Assembly: GCA_029964075.1 (NCBI GenBank)
Contig: CM057148.1
Span: forward strand, 30,373,916 to 30,437,915
Origin: Patiria pectinifera
Lineage: Eukaryota; Echinodermata; Asteroidea; Valvatida; Asterinidae
DNA: 64,000 bases
Direction of reading: 5' to 3'
Translations under genes and position numbers: made by a program
Notes under the pieces: model-generated
Seen by the model: the letters and a program-made list of their open reading frames with translations, nothing else
Told to the model about the DNA's origin: nothing
Databases searched by the model: none
Shown here: positions 47,129 through 57,485 of the stretch, piece after piece
Position numbering within the stretch: the stretch's first letter is position 1
Layout of the letters: the number at the start of each line of letters is the position of its first letter

Positions 47129-48004
47129 ATTTTGTAAAATGAATTGCAAAGTACTTTGTGAAATAAATCGCGTTGCAGCTGCGACATGTTCTAAGGATAC
47201 GATGATGCACCGTAGGTTACAATGAGTGTCGTTAAGTCAGGAATTGAACTGCATACCATCTGAGAGCTAGGGCATTACGGACAAAATAGATTGCTCAATG
47301 ATTACCTCGAGTAAGCTCTGAAAGTTCCTTTTAATCTCAAGATCACCCCCTTTCCCCCAGCAAGTTGTTCATTATAACATGTTTACGTCAATTACGTTCT
47401 ATACAGTTCAAGTGTCTGGGACAGGGAGGCGGCGAACAGATCTGCTACCCTTCCCACTTCGAGCTCTTAGAAGAGTACTAAAAATACCCTATGCCATAGC
47501 GGAGCATTTATAGAAAGGTTCAGATTGGGGGGGTTGGGCTGTTGGAATGAACAGAGCAAGGAACTGATCCAAACATAGTTCAATCGCACTGGGTGGGTGG
47601 CAGTACAGAGGATGCAGGGGAACTTCCGAAGCTCATCCATTATGCGCTGCCAACATGTTTCCACCAACACAGGAATCAGAAGAAACCTACAAGCACAACA
47701 AGAAGGTAAAAAATTGAACAAAGTTAATAGGAGACTTTTGCGACGCATGGCGGCAGCAAACACGCCAGTCCTTTTGTATTGTTCACGTTATTTTTAAGCA
47801 CATGCGCATAAGCTTTAAAGTGACGTAAACAATTGAAAGGACCAATGCTACCATCAAACATCTCAAAAGCCTCCCATTGAATTAATGGATAACTATCACA
47901 CCCTAAACTTGCTTTTTGTATTGTTTGTTTTGGGTTTTGTTTTATGTGGCGGTGGGGGATTTGTAATTTTCTAAGAATAATTTTGTCAGACTTTGTCTAC
48001 CTTT
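47129..48004. other. Stretch without recognised feature
   Basis: Lies inside the 5.7 kb DNA element. An exon-like piece around 47600-47710 has no recognised family. Confidence 0.4.
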
Positions 48005-48685
48005 TACGAAAGCCCATTAGCGCCACTGCAAGTATATATGTTACAGATTATGTAGTTCGTTATTACGGATTATTCATTCGTTATTACGGATTATTTAATT
48101 CGTAATTACGGATTACTAATTCGTTATTACGGATTATTAATTTGTTATAACGGATTATTTAATTCGCTATTACGGATTATTAATTCGTTATTACGGATTA
48201 TTATTATTATTAAATAATCCGTAATAACGAATTAATAATCCGTAATAACGAATTAGTAATCCGTAATAACGAATTAAAAATCCGTAATAACGAATTAGTA
48301 ATCCGTAATAACGAATTAATAATCCATAATAACGAATTAAATAATCCGTTATAACGAATGAGTAATCCGTAATAACGAATTTAATAATCCGTAATAACGA
48401 ATAAATAATCCGTAATAACGAATTAATAATCCGTAATAACGAATTAGTAATCCGTAATAACGAATTAATAATCCGTAATAACGAATTAAATAATCCGTTA
48501 TAACGAATTAGTAATCCGTAATAACGAATTAAATAATCCGTAATCACGAATTAATAATTCGTAATAACGAATTAATAATCCGTAATAACTTATTAATAAT
48601 CCGTAATAACGAATTAATAATCCGTAATAACGAATTAAGTAATCCGCAACATATATACTTGCAGTGGCGCTAATGGGCTTTCGTA
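48005..48685. mobile_element. Fold-back element built of a 20 bp satellite
   Basis: Terminal inverted repeats of about 42 bp start TACGAAAGCCCATTAGCGCC (48005) and are nearly exact at the other end (48644-48685). Between them, about 7 copies of TTCGTTATTACGGATTATTA (48050-48200) are followed by about 20 inverted copies, AATCCGTAATAACGAATTAA (48212-48646). ACCTTT flanks both ends (47999-48004, 48686-48691) as a 6 bp duplication. Arms made of tandem repeats recall Drosophila FB and sea urchin TU elements. Confidence 0.9.
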
Positions 48686-48691
48686 ACCTTT

Positions 48692-50110
48692 GATTATGAG
48701 TGCTAAAGCTAAAAGATGTCGAATCGAAAAGTTTGAAAAAAAAAAATAAATTATATGTACAGACGTGAATGTTGTCAAATTTTCTGACAGCAGTGTCCTT
48801 CATCAAGGCAGGGCGGATTGTGCGTCATTCTGAAATGCCGTAAACTCCACATTGTAGAGAGACAACACGTACTCCTACAAGGCAAATTAAAGTACATATT
48901 CCAGTTAATAAACACATGTTTGTGCACATGTTTTTACATGGGTTTCGAGTCAACTCTGTCCCAGTCAACATGTCAACTCGGTCAAAGGCAACTCACTCAA
49001 CTCAGTGAAGTTGAATTGATTCAAGGCCAACTCGGTCTTAAGTCAAAATTAGCAAAATTGAAAATGTTTCTCAGTCCACTCCCAGATTCATGTCTAATTG
49101 ACATATTCAATTTTGCAATTAGGCCTAACCTTTATCGTGTTTATTGAGATAACATGCATACCCTTCACTGTATATGATGAACACAGCATAGTCAGATTGC
49201 AACATTCTTTCCCATGTGATTATTTGTGATGATGTTGGGGGTAAGTATTGCAAAATGCAAGAAATATGACCCAAGGAGAAAATGTTTTCCTATAAATAGT
49301 ATTTAGATAAAGTCTTTCACATACAAGAGTCGTTGTGTAGTTTCATAGTGTTGCGCCAACACAACGACTATTTCATGTGCGACAATAAGGGCTGGTCGTG
49401 CCAATTGGCGTGGGGAAAAAAGTTGTGTCGCCTATGTATAAACAAAAATTACATACCCTGAGCAAAATAATTACAAAATCTGTATACTTACCTTCGAGAT
49501 TTCTGTCTGAATCCCCGAAATCGTACCAAAACAAGGGTACGACGAAGGTCCCCACCATGACGGAAATACCCCATGACTGTGTACACAACACCGCCTATGT
49601 ACGTCGCGACTTGACGAACTCCTGTTTCATTCACTCTAAATCTTGGCTGAAAACTCACGAAAGCAATGTGTCCCTAATCTATTGTCCATATTAACGTAAA
49701 CACAGATTACCAGTTTGTTGATATATCGAAACATTGTACTTCAAAGCACCAGAATTCAATTTAAAAAAATATGTTTTTTTGCGTAGTGGAAACGACAGCC
49801 CGCATTCGCAAAATCACACCGGGTCACGAGTCACCACGCCACACAAAAAGCACACAAGTCAGAATTTGTGCATGGCCGATGGCGATCAATCGACTGTACT
49901 AGCTTCATTGAGGGTTTTTAAAGCTTTATTTGGTATTCATTTGCATATTAGTGTTAACAAACCAATCATTTTCTTACATCATTGGCGGGGTATTTAAATT
50001 CGCCAATGCAACAAAAGGATCGCTGCGCGTAAATGTATAATGCATATTGCACAGCTGTCACGTGATTTTACCACTAACTGCAACTCGCCAACAGAGGGCG
50101 TACTTTTTAT
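48692..50110. other. Right part of the 5.7 kb DNA element
   Basis: No transposase or other gene was recognised. Confidence 0.45.
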
Positions 50111-50130
50111 CAGTGAAACGGCCGTGAACA

Positions 50131-51089
50131 GGTTCCTAAGGTTCCTAAGGTTGGCGTCGTGAAGGTTGGCGTCGTGTTCCTCGTCAGTGCGGCCGTAAAC
50201 GACTATGTTGTCAGCTATACAGACACATCCGGGAACTTGGTCAACTATCTCGTCCTGGTTGATCCTGGTTGATGGCGAAGCCAAATGGTAGACGCTGGAA
50301 GCAATGCCGTCCGAACGGCGTCCGGAAGGTGGTGAGCTCCCGGGACTTTTCGTCAAGGTGAACAGCCCAGTACCCGGCCTTCGCATCAAGTTTAGAGAAG
50401 ACTCTGGCTTGGGAAAACTCTGGGTTGAGTTCCTTTAGTGTAGGGATTCTGTGGGGGCACCTGCGCAGGCTTTGGTTGAGACGCTTGGGGTCAAGGCAAA
50501 CACGAATTGAACCATCTTGCTTGAGGCTCGTGGTGATCGAACTACACCAGTCTGTGTGATGCGCCACTCTCCTGATAACCCCCAACGCCTCCATCTTGTC
50601 AATTTCCACTTTCAACTTTGGTTTGAGGTGCACTCTGTATTTCTTGGTGGGTCAATATGGGTTACCGCATCTTCTTTGAGGTACAATGTTGCCCTTCGTT
50701 TGAAACTTCCAATGGTGTCAAACTGATCTGGATACGCCTCCATCAGCTGCTCAATTGATTGTACTGACATCAGTCTGGCAGCATGTATCATCATGACTCC
50801 CATGTCACGGCACATGGACAGACATGCAATCACTGGGCCTGTGACGTCGACGACATAGAATCTGTTCTCTGACCATGTAAGATCTTCATATCTGCAGAGC
50901 AAATCGATGCTGCCCAGACAGGGTATCGGTGTTCCATGAAGTCAGCTTGGTTGTCACCGGTTTGACTTGGGATCTCCAAGCGTCTCCATACATCTGTCGT
51001 ATGGTTCTGAGTGGAAGTGTGTTACCTCCAGCTCCGGTGTCTATCTTGACTTTAAGGCGGTGCTTGCCTTCAAGGTCAGGGCAAACCAA
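50131..51089 (-). pseudogene. Gypsy 2 protease and reverse transcriptase, upstream part
   Basis: KVKIDTGAGGNTLPLRTI is the protease active site. A linker (ENRFYVVDVTGPVIACLSMC) follows, then reverse transcriptase with IRVCLDPKRLNQSLRR, FSKLDAKAGYWAVHLDEKS and FQRLPFGF. In another frame, CVCIADNIVVYG is the catalytic box with Asn in place of the second Asp. A short GACGCCAACCTT(CAC/AGG) duplication lies near 50140-50170. Frameshifts occur near 50280 and 50640. The sequence is cut at 50130 by the DNA element, and the RT continues at 44423. Confidence 0.87.
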
Positions 51090-51192
51090 TCAAGCACTCG
51101 GTAGGCTTCGTTACCCGTGTTATCGTTCTTCTTGTGGAAGTCTGGGACAGTGACAACGTGGAACACCTCCTCGTACGCATTGTCCGTGTATT

Positions 51193-52069
51193 CTAATTGA
51201 TGGAGATCTGTCTCCTGCTCAGTAGTGTTTGGTGTCGACGATTCATCTTTTTTCGGCCCTTGGGTTTTCGTTGTTGGGGCCTTCTATTCCTGGAGGGACT
51301 GCGTTGCCTCTCCCCGGAGGGAGTGCGTCTTCTCCGTGGTGACTTGGATCCTCTGTGTTGTCTGCTTTTAGCTCTCGTCTTTCTGCAACACTTGGACCAG
51401 TGCCCTTTCGCTAGCTCCACATGCCTTGCAGGTATCATGGTATGCGGGGCACCGTCTGGGTGGGTGAGATAACCCACAGTTTCGACAAGTTGGAGTCTTA
51501 GACCAAATGGCGTTCACTGACGCCCCACCGGTCTCCATTGACTGTAAACTTTGCTTGCGGGAAACGATGGCTTCATTCTTCCGCCCTTCGACGAGCATTT
51601 CGTCAATGCTGTAGCCAATGGGTCTGTCTAGCAGATCATTTTGGAAGGACTCGGAGGGTGTAGAGGCTATCACGAGTTCAACTACTCGTTCAGTGAGTTC
51701 CTCCACACTAAATTGACATTCAACAGCCTTTGCTCGGCACCTGTTGACGAACTCATCGATGTGTTCTTTGGGCTTTTGTCGGTAACGCATCAGTTCCAAG
51801 CGGATGATCCTGAAGTTAAGCTTCACCTTGAGTTGTTTTTCAAACAAATCCCATAGCTTGGATGGGTCGCGCTGCTCATCTTCAGTCAGGCTGGAGGCAT
51901 TGATTTTCCTTAGACCCTCTTTTCCGACGGCTATCTTGATTTTGACTGCTTGCTTGGCTGGGTCTGTGAAATCTTGGTCAGCAAGACATAATTTGATTCT
52001 CTGTCGGAAAATCTTAAACTCTTCTGCATCCAACTGCATTTCGGGGAATTTTGTGGCCATGGTTAACAA
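51193..52069 (-). pseudogene. Gypsy 2 gag with frameshift
   Basis: Met at 52069 or 52060 opens a capsid-like frame with KLWDLFEKQLKVKLNFRI and YRQKPKEHIDEFVNRCRAKA. A double zinc-knuckle region follows: CRNCGLSHPPRRCPAYHDTC, then KACG. A shift near 51410 moves the end of the second knuckle (KGHWSKCCRK) into the frame of 51193-51477. That frame ends in an Arg/Ser-rich segment (KSPRRRRTPSGERQRSPSRN) that probably binds RNA. This two-knuckle type is common in Mag elements. Confidence 0.85.
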
Positions 52070-52344
52070 GGGACAGGCTGTGTCTGTGAGGATTCCACTA
52101 TAATGGTAAGTATACTGGTGAGATAATATTGATACTATATATTACCTTTGAAAACAATGGGCATGAAGTCACAAACAATTTATGGCAATGTGATGCAATA
52201 CTTAACACAAGTATATCATTATATAAACCAAGATAAGTAAAGTTCAGTTTGAGTCCGGCATGCAGTATTGTTTGCAAAAAATCAGTCCAGTCGATCAATA
52301 CTGTCCAATAGTTCAGGTTGCTGTTGTGTGGTTCCAGCACTCCT

Positions 52345-52605
52345 GCAGATATGGCTGTTTTCCGGTAGATCCGGCTGTTGTCCGGTAGGTCCTGCTGTTT
52401 TCCGGTAAGTCTTTCTGTACTGCGGTAGATCCGGCCGTTTCCGGTAGATCTGGCTGTTTTCCGGTAGATCCTGCTGATTCCCGGTAGATCCGGCTGTTTT
52501 CCAGTAGATCCGGCTGTTTTACGGTAGGTCCAGCTGTTTTTCCGGTAGATCCTGCTGATTACCGGTAGACATGGCTGTTGTCCGGTAGATCCAGCTGTTT
52601 GCAAG
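52345..52605. repeat. 21 bp minisatellite (GGCTGTTTTCCGGTAGATCC)
   Basis: About 12 variable units lie in the leader between LTR and gag of gypsy element 2. On the minus strand they give an open frame of the IYRKTAGSTGKQPDLP type, which is a repeat artefact. Confidence 0.9.
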
Positions 52606-53086
52606 CTGCAGCGTTAATCGGCGGAACAATATGACTGGTTCGGCCATGCTTCGCCTCAGGTGAGGTCAAAGGTCAAATCCCGATAAGCGTGTGCGCGGGG
52701 GTAGTTCCAGGGTATGGCTCGCCGGAACTGCTTTGATCAACAAAGTGCACACAAGTCAATGGCGTTCACATGCAAAACGCAAAGTATATGTATGGCATGT
52801 AAACTCAGTGATACTTTGTCAATCAAAAGGTTCGGACAATACACTTACAATCGCCCTGTCCTCAGTCCGTGACTGTCGATTGCATATGCTGACTCGGTCC
52901 CTCAGCATATGTACATTTACGATATGTGCTATGCGACAAATTTCCCCTGGATAACTGAACAGGAAAACTGGGTCGCTTCTGGCCAGTCTGTGGTCGTTGC
53001 GAGTACAGTGTGGGCTGGCGCGTATAGGCTATCACGCGTCACGTTGGCCGCTGGTGAACGGGGCTCTGTGCGTGCAGTGTCGGCTC

Positions 53087-53558
53087 TAGCCCCCATAAAT
53101 GTGGCCTATTTACTGGACTGCCTCCGTAAACATAGGCCACACATCCACATGTACAAAAAAATCGTGTCGACTTTGCCAAATTTTGATTGTCACATTTAGG
53201 CTTAGTTTGTAGGTTTTTTTTTGCTTTAGAAGCATACTCGCCCTCTTTATAAGCTAATAAGAAAGTGCTGCCTTTTTCAGATGTATATTTTTCGTGAAAT
53301 TTCCAGATTCATTTTTACACGTTTGCGTATCAAAATTTCAACATGAAATTTCACAAAAATTAGACATCTGAAAAAGGCAGCACTTTCTGACTAGCCTATA
53401 AAGAGGGGGAGTATGCTTCTAAAGCAAAAAAAATCCTACAAACTAAGCCTAAATGTGAAAATCAAAATTTGGCAAAGTCGTCACGATTTTTGTACATGTG
53501 GATGTGTGGCCTATGTTTACGGAGGCAGTCCAGTAAATAGGCCACATTTATGGGGCTA
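53087..53558. mobile_element. Mutator-like MITE with long inverted repeats, 472 bp
   Basis: The two arms (53087-53300 and 53345-53558) are near-perfect complements starting TAGCCCC(C)ATAAATGTGGCC. The 9 bp TGTCGGCTC is duplicated exactly (53078-53086, 53559-53567), which is the length typical of Mutator-like elements. There is no coding content. Confidence 0.9.
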
Positions 53559-53705
53559 TGTCGGCTCAGTCCGATCGCTGTCGATGTCAGCTGCTGGACA
53601 TCGATCCGTGCTCTGTCTGTGGCGGTTTGGCTAGCGCGATCCCTGGTCGCGGCGTACATGCAGCATGTCAGTGTCCACTACCGCTGCCACCATGAAGTGG
53701 TAGCA

Positions 53706-53856
53706 TGACAAGGTTTGTTGAGGTTCCCAGGCACTTGGACGTAGTGCGTTTATTCCGCAATGATGGTACAACAAGAGTGTAGCCATATTACACACTGTGT
53801 TCGTGCGCTGTGCGCACAATATAAATATGTAGTTCCACATTAATATTACAACAGCA
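53706..53856 (-). repeat. 5' LTR of gypsy element 2
   Basis: It is 151 bp. The minus strand starts TGCTGTTGTAATATTAATGT and ends CCTTGTCA. A GGAATAAACGCAC motif lies inside. No convincing primer binding site follows it. Confidence 0.82.
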
Positions 53857-53861
53857 TCACC

Positions 53862-55040
53862 CTTACATGTCCGGGCAGGTTTATATGCAATAATACTCTT
53901 CTAAATGATGATAGGTGCAAAGCGAAAATTCACTATTTTTGGCATTATTGGAGAACAAAGAAAAGTGATTACGGTAGCATCATGGACTGGTGTTAGACCA
54001 GAAAAATTAAAATTAGAGAAATGATTACTGACTACGCTAAAGAGAAACAGTAAAACGAGAAAAAAACCTAAAACGAATTTGGAGAGGGAGTACAACAGTA
54101 TGCTTCATGACAACAGCTGTAATCCTGATGATATGAAAAACATCAAAAATAGGCTTAAAGATTATGAGGTTAGAGGATGGGAGAAAGCTAAGGTAAAATG
54201 TCATAATTGTAACAAGGTCGTTGGTGAGAGCCCACCAGTTTTTTGTCTGCTATTGTAAAACAATTTGCCAAAGACAAAATGATTCATGGTCTTCTCAACG
54301 ATAAAGGGATTCTTGTTCATGAGCCAATTCAACTGCTTAGCTGTGTTAATAGCTTTTATTTCAAATTGTATGAGTCTGAAAACATCTCCCCGAATCAGAC
54401 ACAAAGTATTGTTGATTCCATTGATCGTTTTAATATTGATGATGATACTGAAATTGATCTAGATGTTGGTATCACCGAAGGAGAAACCTTTTGGTTTTTA
54501 CTGAAAAATGATTTTTATGAAGTTGTTCAAGCGAGCAACGAAAAAGTCGATCTCCCCGATCCCATGCAGACCGCCCTCAAAAGACGGATTTATAAATACT
54601 GAGGGGATAAAACAGATCCCACAAATTGGAGACCTATTGGTCTCTTAAATGTGGACTACAAAATTATTGCCAAAGCTATCACCAATCGCTTGAACAAAAT
54701 CATGCTGAATATCATTGGTGAGGAACAGAGTTGCGGTGTCAGTGGAAGAAATATTCATGACAACCTCTCTGTCCTTAGAGATGTGACAGACTATGTAAAT
54801 ATCTTTAACACCCGGACAGCATTTTTGTCAATTGACCAAGAAAAAGGGTTTGATAGGGTTGAGAGAAACTACCTTTTCGTAGTCATGGAAAAAACGGTCT
54901 CCCTACTAGTCTTATTAAGTGGAATAAGTAAGTCTTATACAGTAAAACCTAAAGCAGTGTAATTGTGAACAACTTGGGAAGCCTTTTAAAGTGAATAGGA
55001 GGATTAGGCAGGGTTGTCCTTTGTCTCAAATTTAGAAATT
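53862..55040 (+). pseudogene. Tx1-like LINE, reverse transcriptase part
   Basis: This continues the LINE interrupted at 38843. GRFICNNTLLND follows the junction. The pre-RT region contains KNIKNRLKDYEVRGWEKAK and KDKMIHGLLNDKGILV. RT motifs are NWRPIGLLNVDYKIIAKAI, CGVSGRNIHDNLSVLRDV, FLSIDQEKGFDRVE and, after a shift, RRIRQGCPLSQ. A TGA (54600-54602) and several frameshifts break it, and part of the segment after FWF near 54500 is deleted. Similarity ends before the YxDD box, so the 3' end is truncated. Confidence 0.85.
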
Positions 55041-55760
55041 TACAAATTTACAAATTTTTCAGAAATTGTGTGGTATTATTAAATACAAATATAATTTTCA
55101 TTGTTTTTTATGTGCTTATTTTTTTTACTTTATTATAAACAAGAATCCTCCTTGAAATAATTGAGTTTTCCCTTCTCTTTTTTGACTGAAGACGTAATCA
55201 AACTGGAAACAACTTGTATGTTTACCTGAAATGTATACTGAAATTTATTATACCCTAATAGATGCATTTTGTACAAAATCATTTGTTGTACAGGAAAGGT
55301 TAAAGTTTTTGATATCTTGTTCTGACATAAATATAGTCATACCTTAACTGGGCAGTGTCAAGTGAAATAATTGTCTGCCCGACCACTCTGCGTTTGTAAC
55401 TCAACAAACGCGAGATTCTAGTTGTAATTTGAAATTGGAAAAAGATGTGAACGTGCTTTCAACGATGTTAGTTTATTGCCAGGTTGTACTTTAGACAGCA
55501 ATTACCGTTGACGTCATAAAATCGTCACCGTTTTCACGAACAGCCACATACTATATATATTATGTTGATTTTGAAGTAAAGTGTTTTCGAGATAATCACA
55601 AAAGAAGTTTCTCATATTTTAAAACTGCAAGAAATACTACTTTGCAACAACTTTGTGCAGCAAGGAAACCATCACACGATTCTACGTGAGCTGAAGTTTT
55701 ACATAAACCCGGTAATAAGACTTAATAAAGCAGTTAATTAGTGGAAATTAATTAGTAAAG
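55041..55760. repeat. Diverged repeat related to 60490-60725
   Basis: 55170-55430 shares TTTTTTGACTGA-GACG, GTATACTGAAATTT, ACAAAATCA-T-GTTGTAC, GGAAAGGTTAAA, TAACTGGGC-GTGTC and TAACTCAACAAACGC with 60490-60725, in the same orientation. The rest holds nothing recognised. Confidence 0.7.
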
Positions 55761-56174
55761 ATATGTGGCTCTTCGTGAAAACGCAAATTCACGTTTCCGA
55801 CATATTGGCCCTTTCTGTTCAACGTGTATTTCCATAGGCGCGCGTGAGTACGCGCGCGCGCCTGAAAATGTAACAAAGATATGTGGCTCTTCGTGAAAAC
55901 GCAAATCTCATTTGACCTACTTTTACGTATTTCCGTGCAATGGGTTTTGTACGCGTTCAAAGGGCCAAAATGTATGTGGCTCTTCGTGAAAACGCAAAAT
56001 GCAGTTATCGAGATTTCTGCCCCTTGCAACATTAATGTAACTTAGAAATTAATGATGTTTTGCTTACAGAAACATGTCAAAATGGTTAAGTACATTGTTT
56101 TAATGCGAAATATTGAAAAAAAAATCAATCGAAAAAAATTGTAATTTTGGACATAGGTGGCTCTTCGTGAAAAT
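55761..56174. repeat. Four spaced copies of a 26 bp motif
   Basis: TATGTGGCTCTTCGTGAAAA followed by CGCAAA occurs at 55763, 55881 and 55975. A shortened form (ATAGGTGGCTCTTCGTGAAA) occurs at 56153. The intervening sequences (92-180 bp) are not obviously related. Confidence 0.85.
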
Positions 56175-57485
56175 GGTGACGAAATGTTAGAGTGCCCCCT
56201 AGCAGCAGGTTTGAAAATTTATAAAATGAGTTTCAGTTGATTATTATTACAGTTTATGACATAACATGCCAGCCCAAGCAATCTGCGTATATATCCCTCC
56301 CCACTTTTTGACGGAAGGGAATGGGATATTGATCATTCCCCCAACTTTTTTGTGTGATGAGAAAAAAGAAGAATGTTGATTTATAGGTATTTTTCAACAT
56401 CCCAACGACCAAATTGTATTCAAAAGCACTGAGAAGTAGTAAACCGGAGAACAAAAACTATTAAAATGCGTCTATTTGATGCCAGTATATACATATTGAT
56501 ATACATCTATATCGTGAAGAGCGACTCCTAGTCAGGCCCCCCCCCCCCGACCCCCGCTTTTCGAAATTCCACAGGCGGGCAGCTTTTGGACTTTGGTCGT
56601 CCCCGATCGCCCCCCCCCCCTCGCATTTACAGATTTTACCCCATTTGTGGTAATATGTAACACCTTGTATATGTATAAAGTTGGAACCCATTACGAAGAT
56701 ATTGTAAATTCTGTGACCATTACTTCTGTAGTTATCGGAAGTGAAATGAAAACTGATTATATCTCAAAAGCAGATGCACATTTTTTTACTAGAGACATCA
56801 ATTATGATAAATAAGTGTTAAGTGTAATGACGATATCATCCGAAATGGCGCCCCCTAGCGGCACATATTTTTGTTTTGTTTCAAAACCATCTGTTCGAAT
56901 TTTACCAAATTGCTCCCTGATATTCTTTGACTGAACACAGATAACTTGGCAAGGTCTCAAAATTTATCAAACCGGAAGTAACATTAAGGAGAATTTGAAT
57001 ATGGTCATATTTTAAGCGAGATTTGACAAACACATGGCTTTCGGCATTTTGTAATAGTATTTTATGTCCTGTTATAAATTGAATAACTGATAGGACATAG
57101 ATGGGCAGTGGAAAGTTGCAGAGAATAGATTGTGTTATTTGTTTTGCTTCATTAACTTAGCGTAGGTTTTACTTCTTTTTAGTTAAAATGGTTAATTTAA
57201 ATATATTTTGTTGATTAAAAGTTCTTTACTCCAAGCTCTTGACTTTTCTACAATTAGTAAAATCGATCCATTTTCTTTGCCATATATTAGTTTTATATCC
57301 ATCTCTGGCATTTCATAGGCTCCCAGACCTTGATCTATGTCATTTATTTGGATGGTATCGTCTCATTCTGTTAATAAACGTCGTAAGGTCTTGTGGATAA
57401 TATTTGATATTATTCGACGCCTGTAAAATACATTTTGTACATATTACATAATTTGTACAACAAACAGAACGTTTCTATAGATTAT
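56175..57485. other. Intron stretch without recognised gene
   Basis: Two C-runs at 56537-56548 and 56610-56620 frame a GC-rich patch. Otherwise it is AT-rich with no supported feature. Confidence 0.4.

Larger units (their letters stand above)
44428..50126. mobile_element. 5.7 kb DNA element inside gypsy 2 reverse transcriptase
   Basis: The ends are CACGGCAGTTTCACT (44428) and, on the opposite strand, CACGGCCGTTTCACT (50126). AACA is duplicated (44424-44427, 50127-50130). Gypsy RT coding stops on one side and resumes on the other, so the insertion borders are independently fixed. CAC...GTG ends with a 3-4 bp duplication recall CACTA or Chapaev elements, but no transposase was found. It carries further insertions and satellites. 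Confidence 0.75.
38844..53856 (-). mobile_element. Ty3/gypsy retrotransposon 2 (Mag/SURL-like), inserted in LINE
   Basis: Short LTRs (38844-38990 and 53706-53856) flank gag, protease, reverse transcriptase, RNase H and integrase sequence, all on the minus strand. TCACC is duplicated at 38839-38843 and 53857-53861, and LINE coding sequence continues across the site. The element is 15 kb because it holds later insertions: a 5.7 kb DNA element at 44428, a MITE at 53087 and a hAT MITE at 39222. Protease (KIDTGAGGNTLP) and RNase H style suggest the Mag clade, which includes echinoderm SURL elements. It is defective. Confidence 0.82.

Noticed and set aside
46536..47225. Overlapping open frames of 175-224 codons on both strands
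   Set aside because: They are produced by a 16 bp satellite with no stop in any phase. Several phases on each strand are open at once, which is an artefact.
48050..48646. CRISPR-like regular repeats
   Set aside because: The units are directly adjacent with no unique spacers and occur in both orientations within inverted terminal repeats. The context is eukaryotic.
52098..52604. 168-codon minus-strand frame with IYRKTAGSTGKQ repeats
   Set aside because: It follows a 21 bp minisatellite (a multiple of three) in a retrotransposon leader. There is no other coding evidence.
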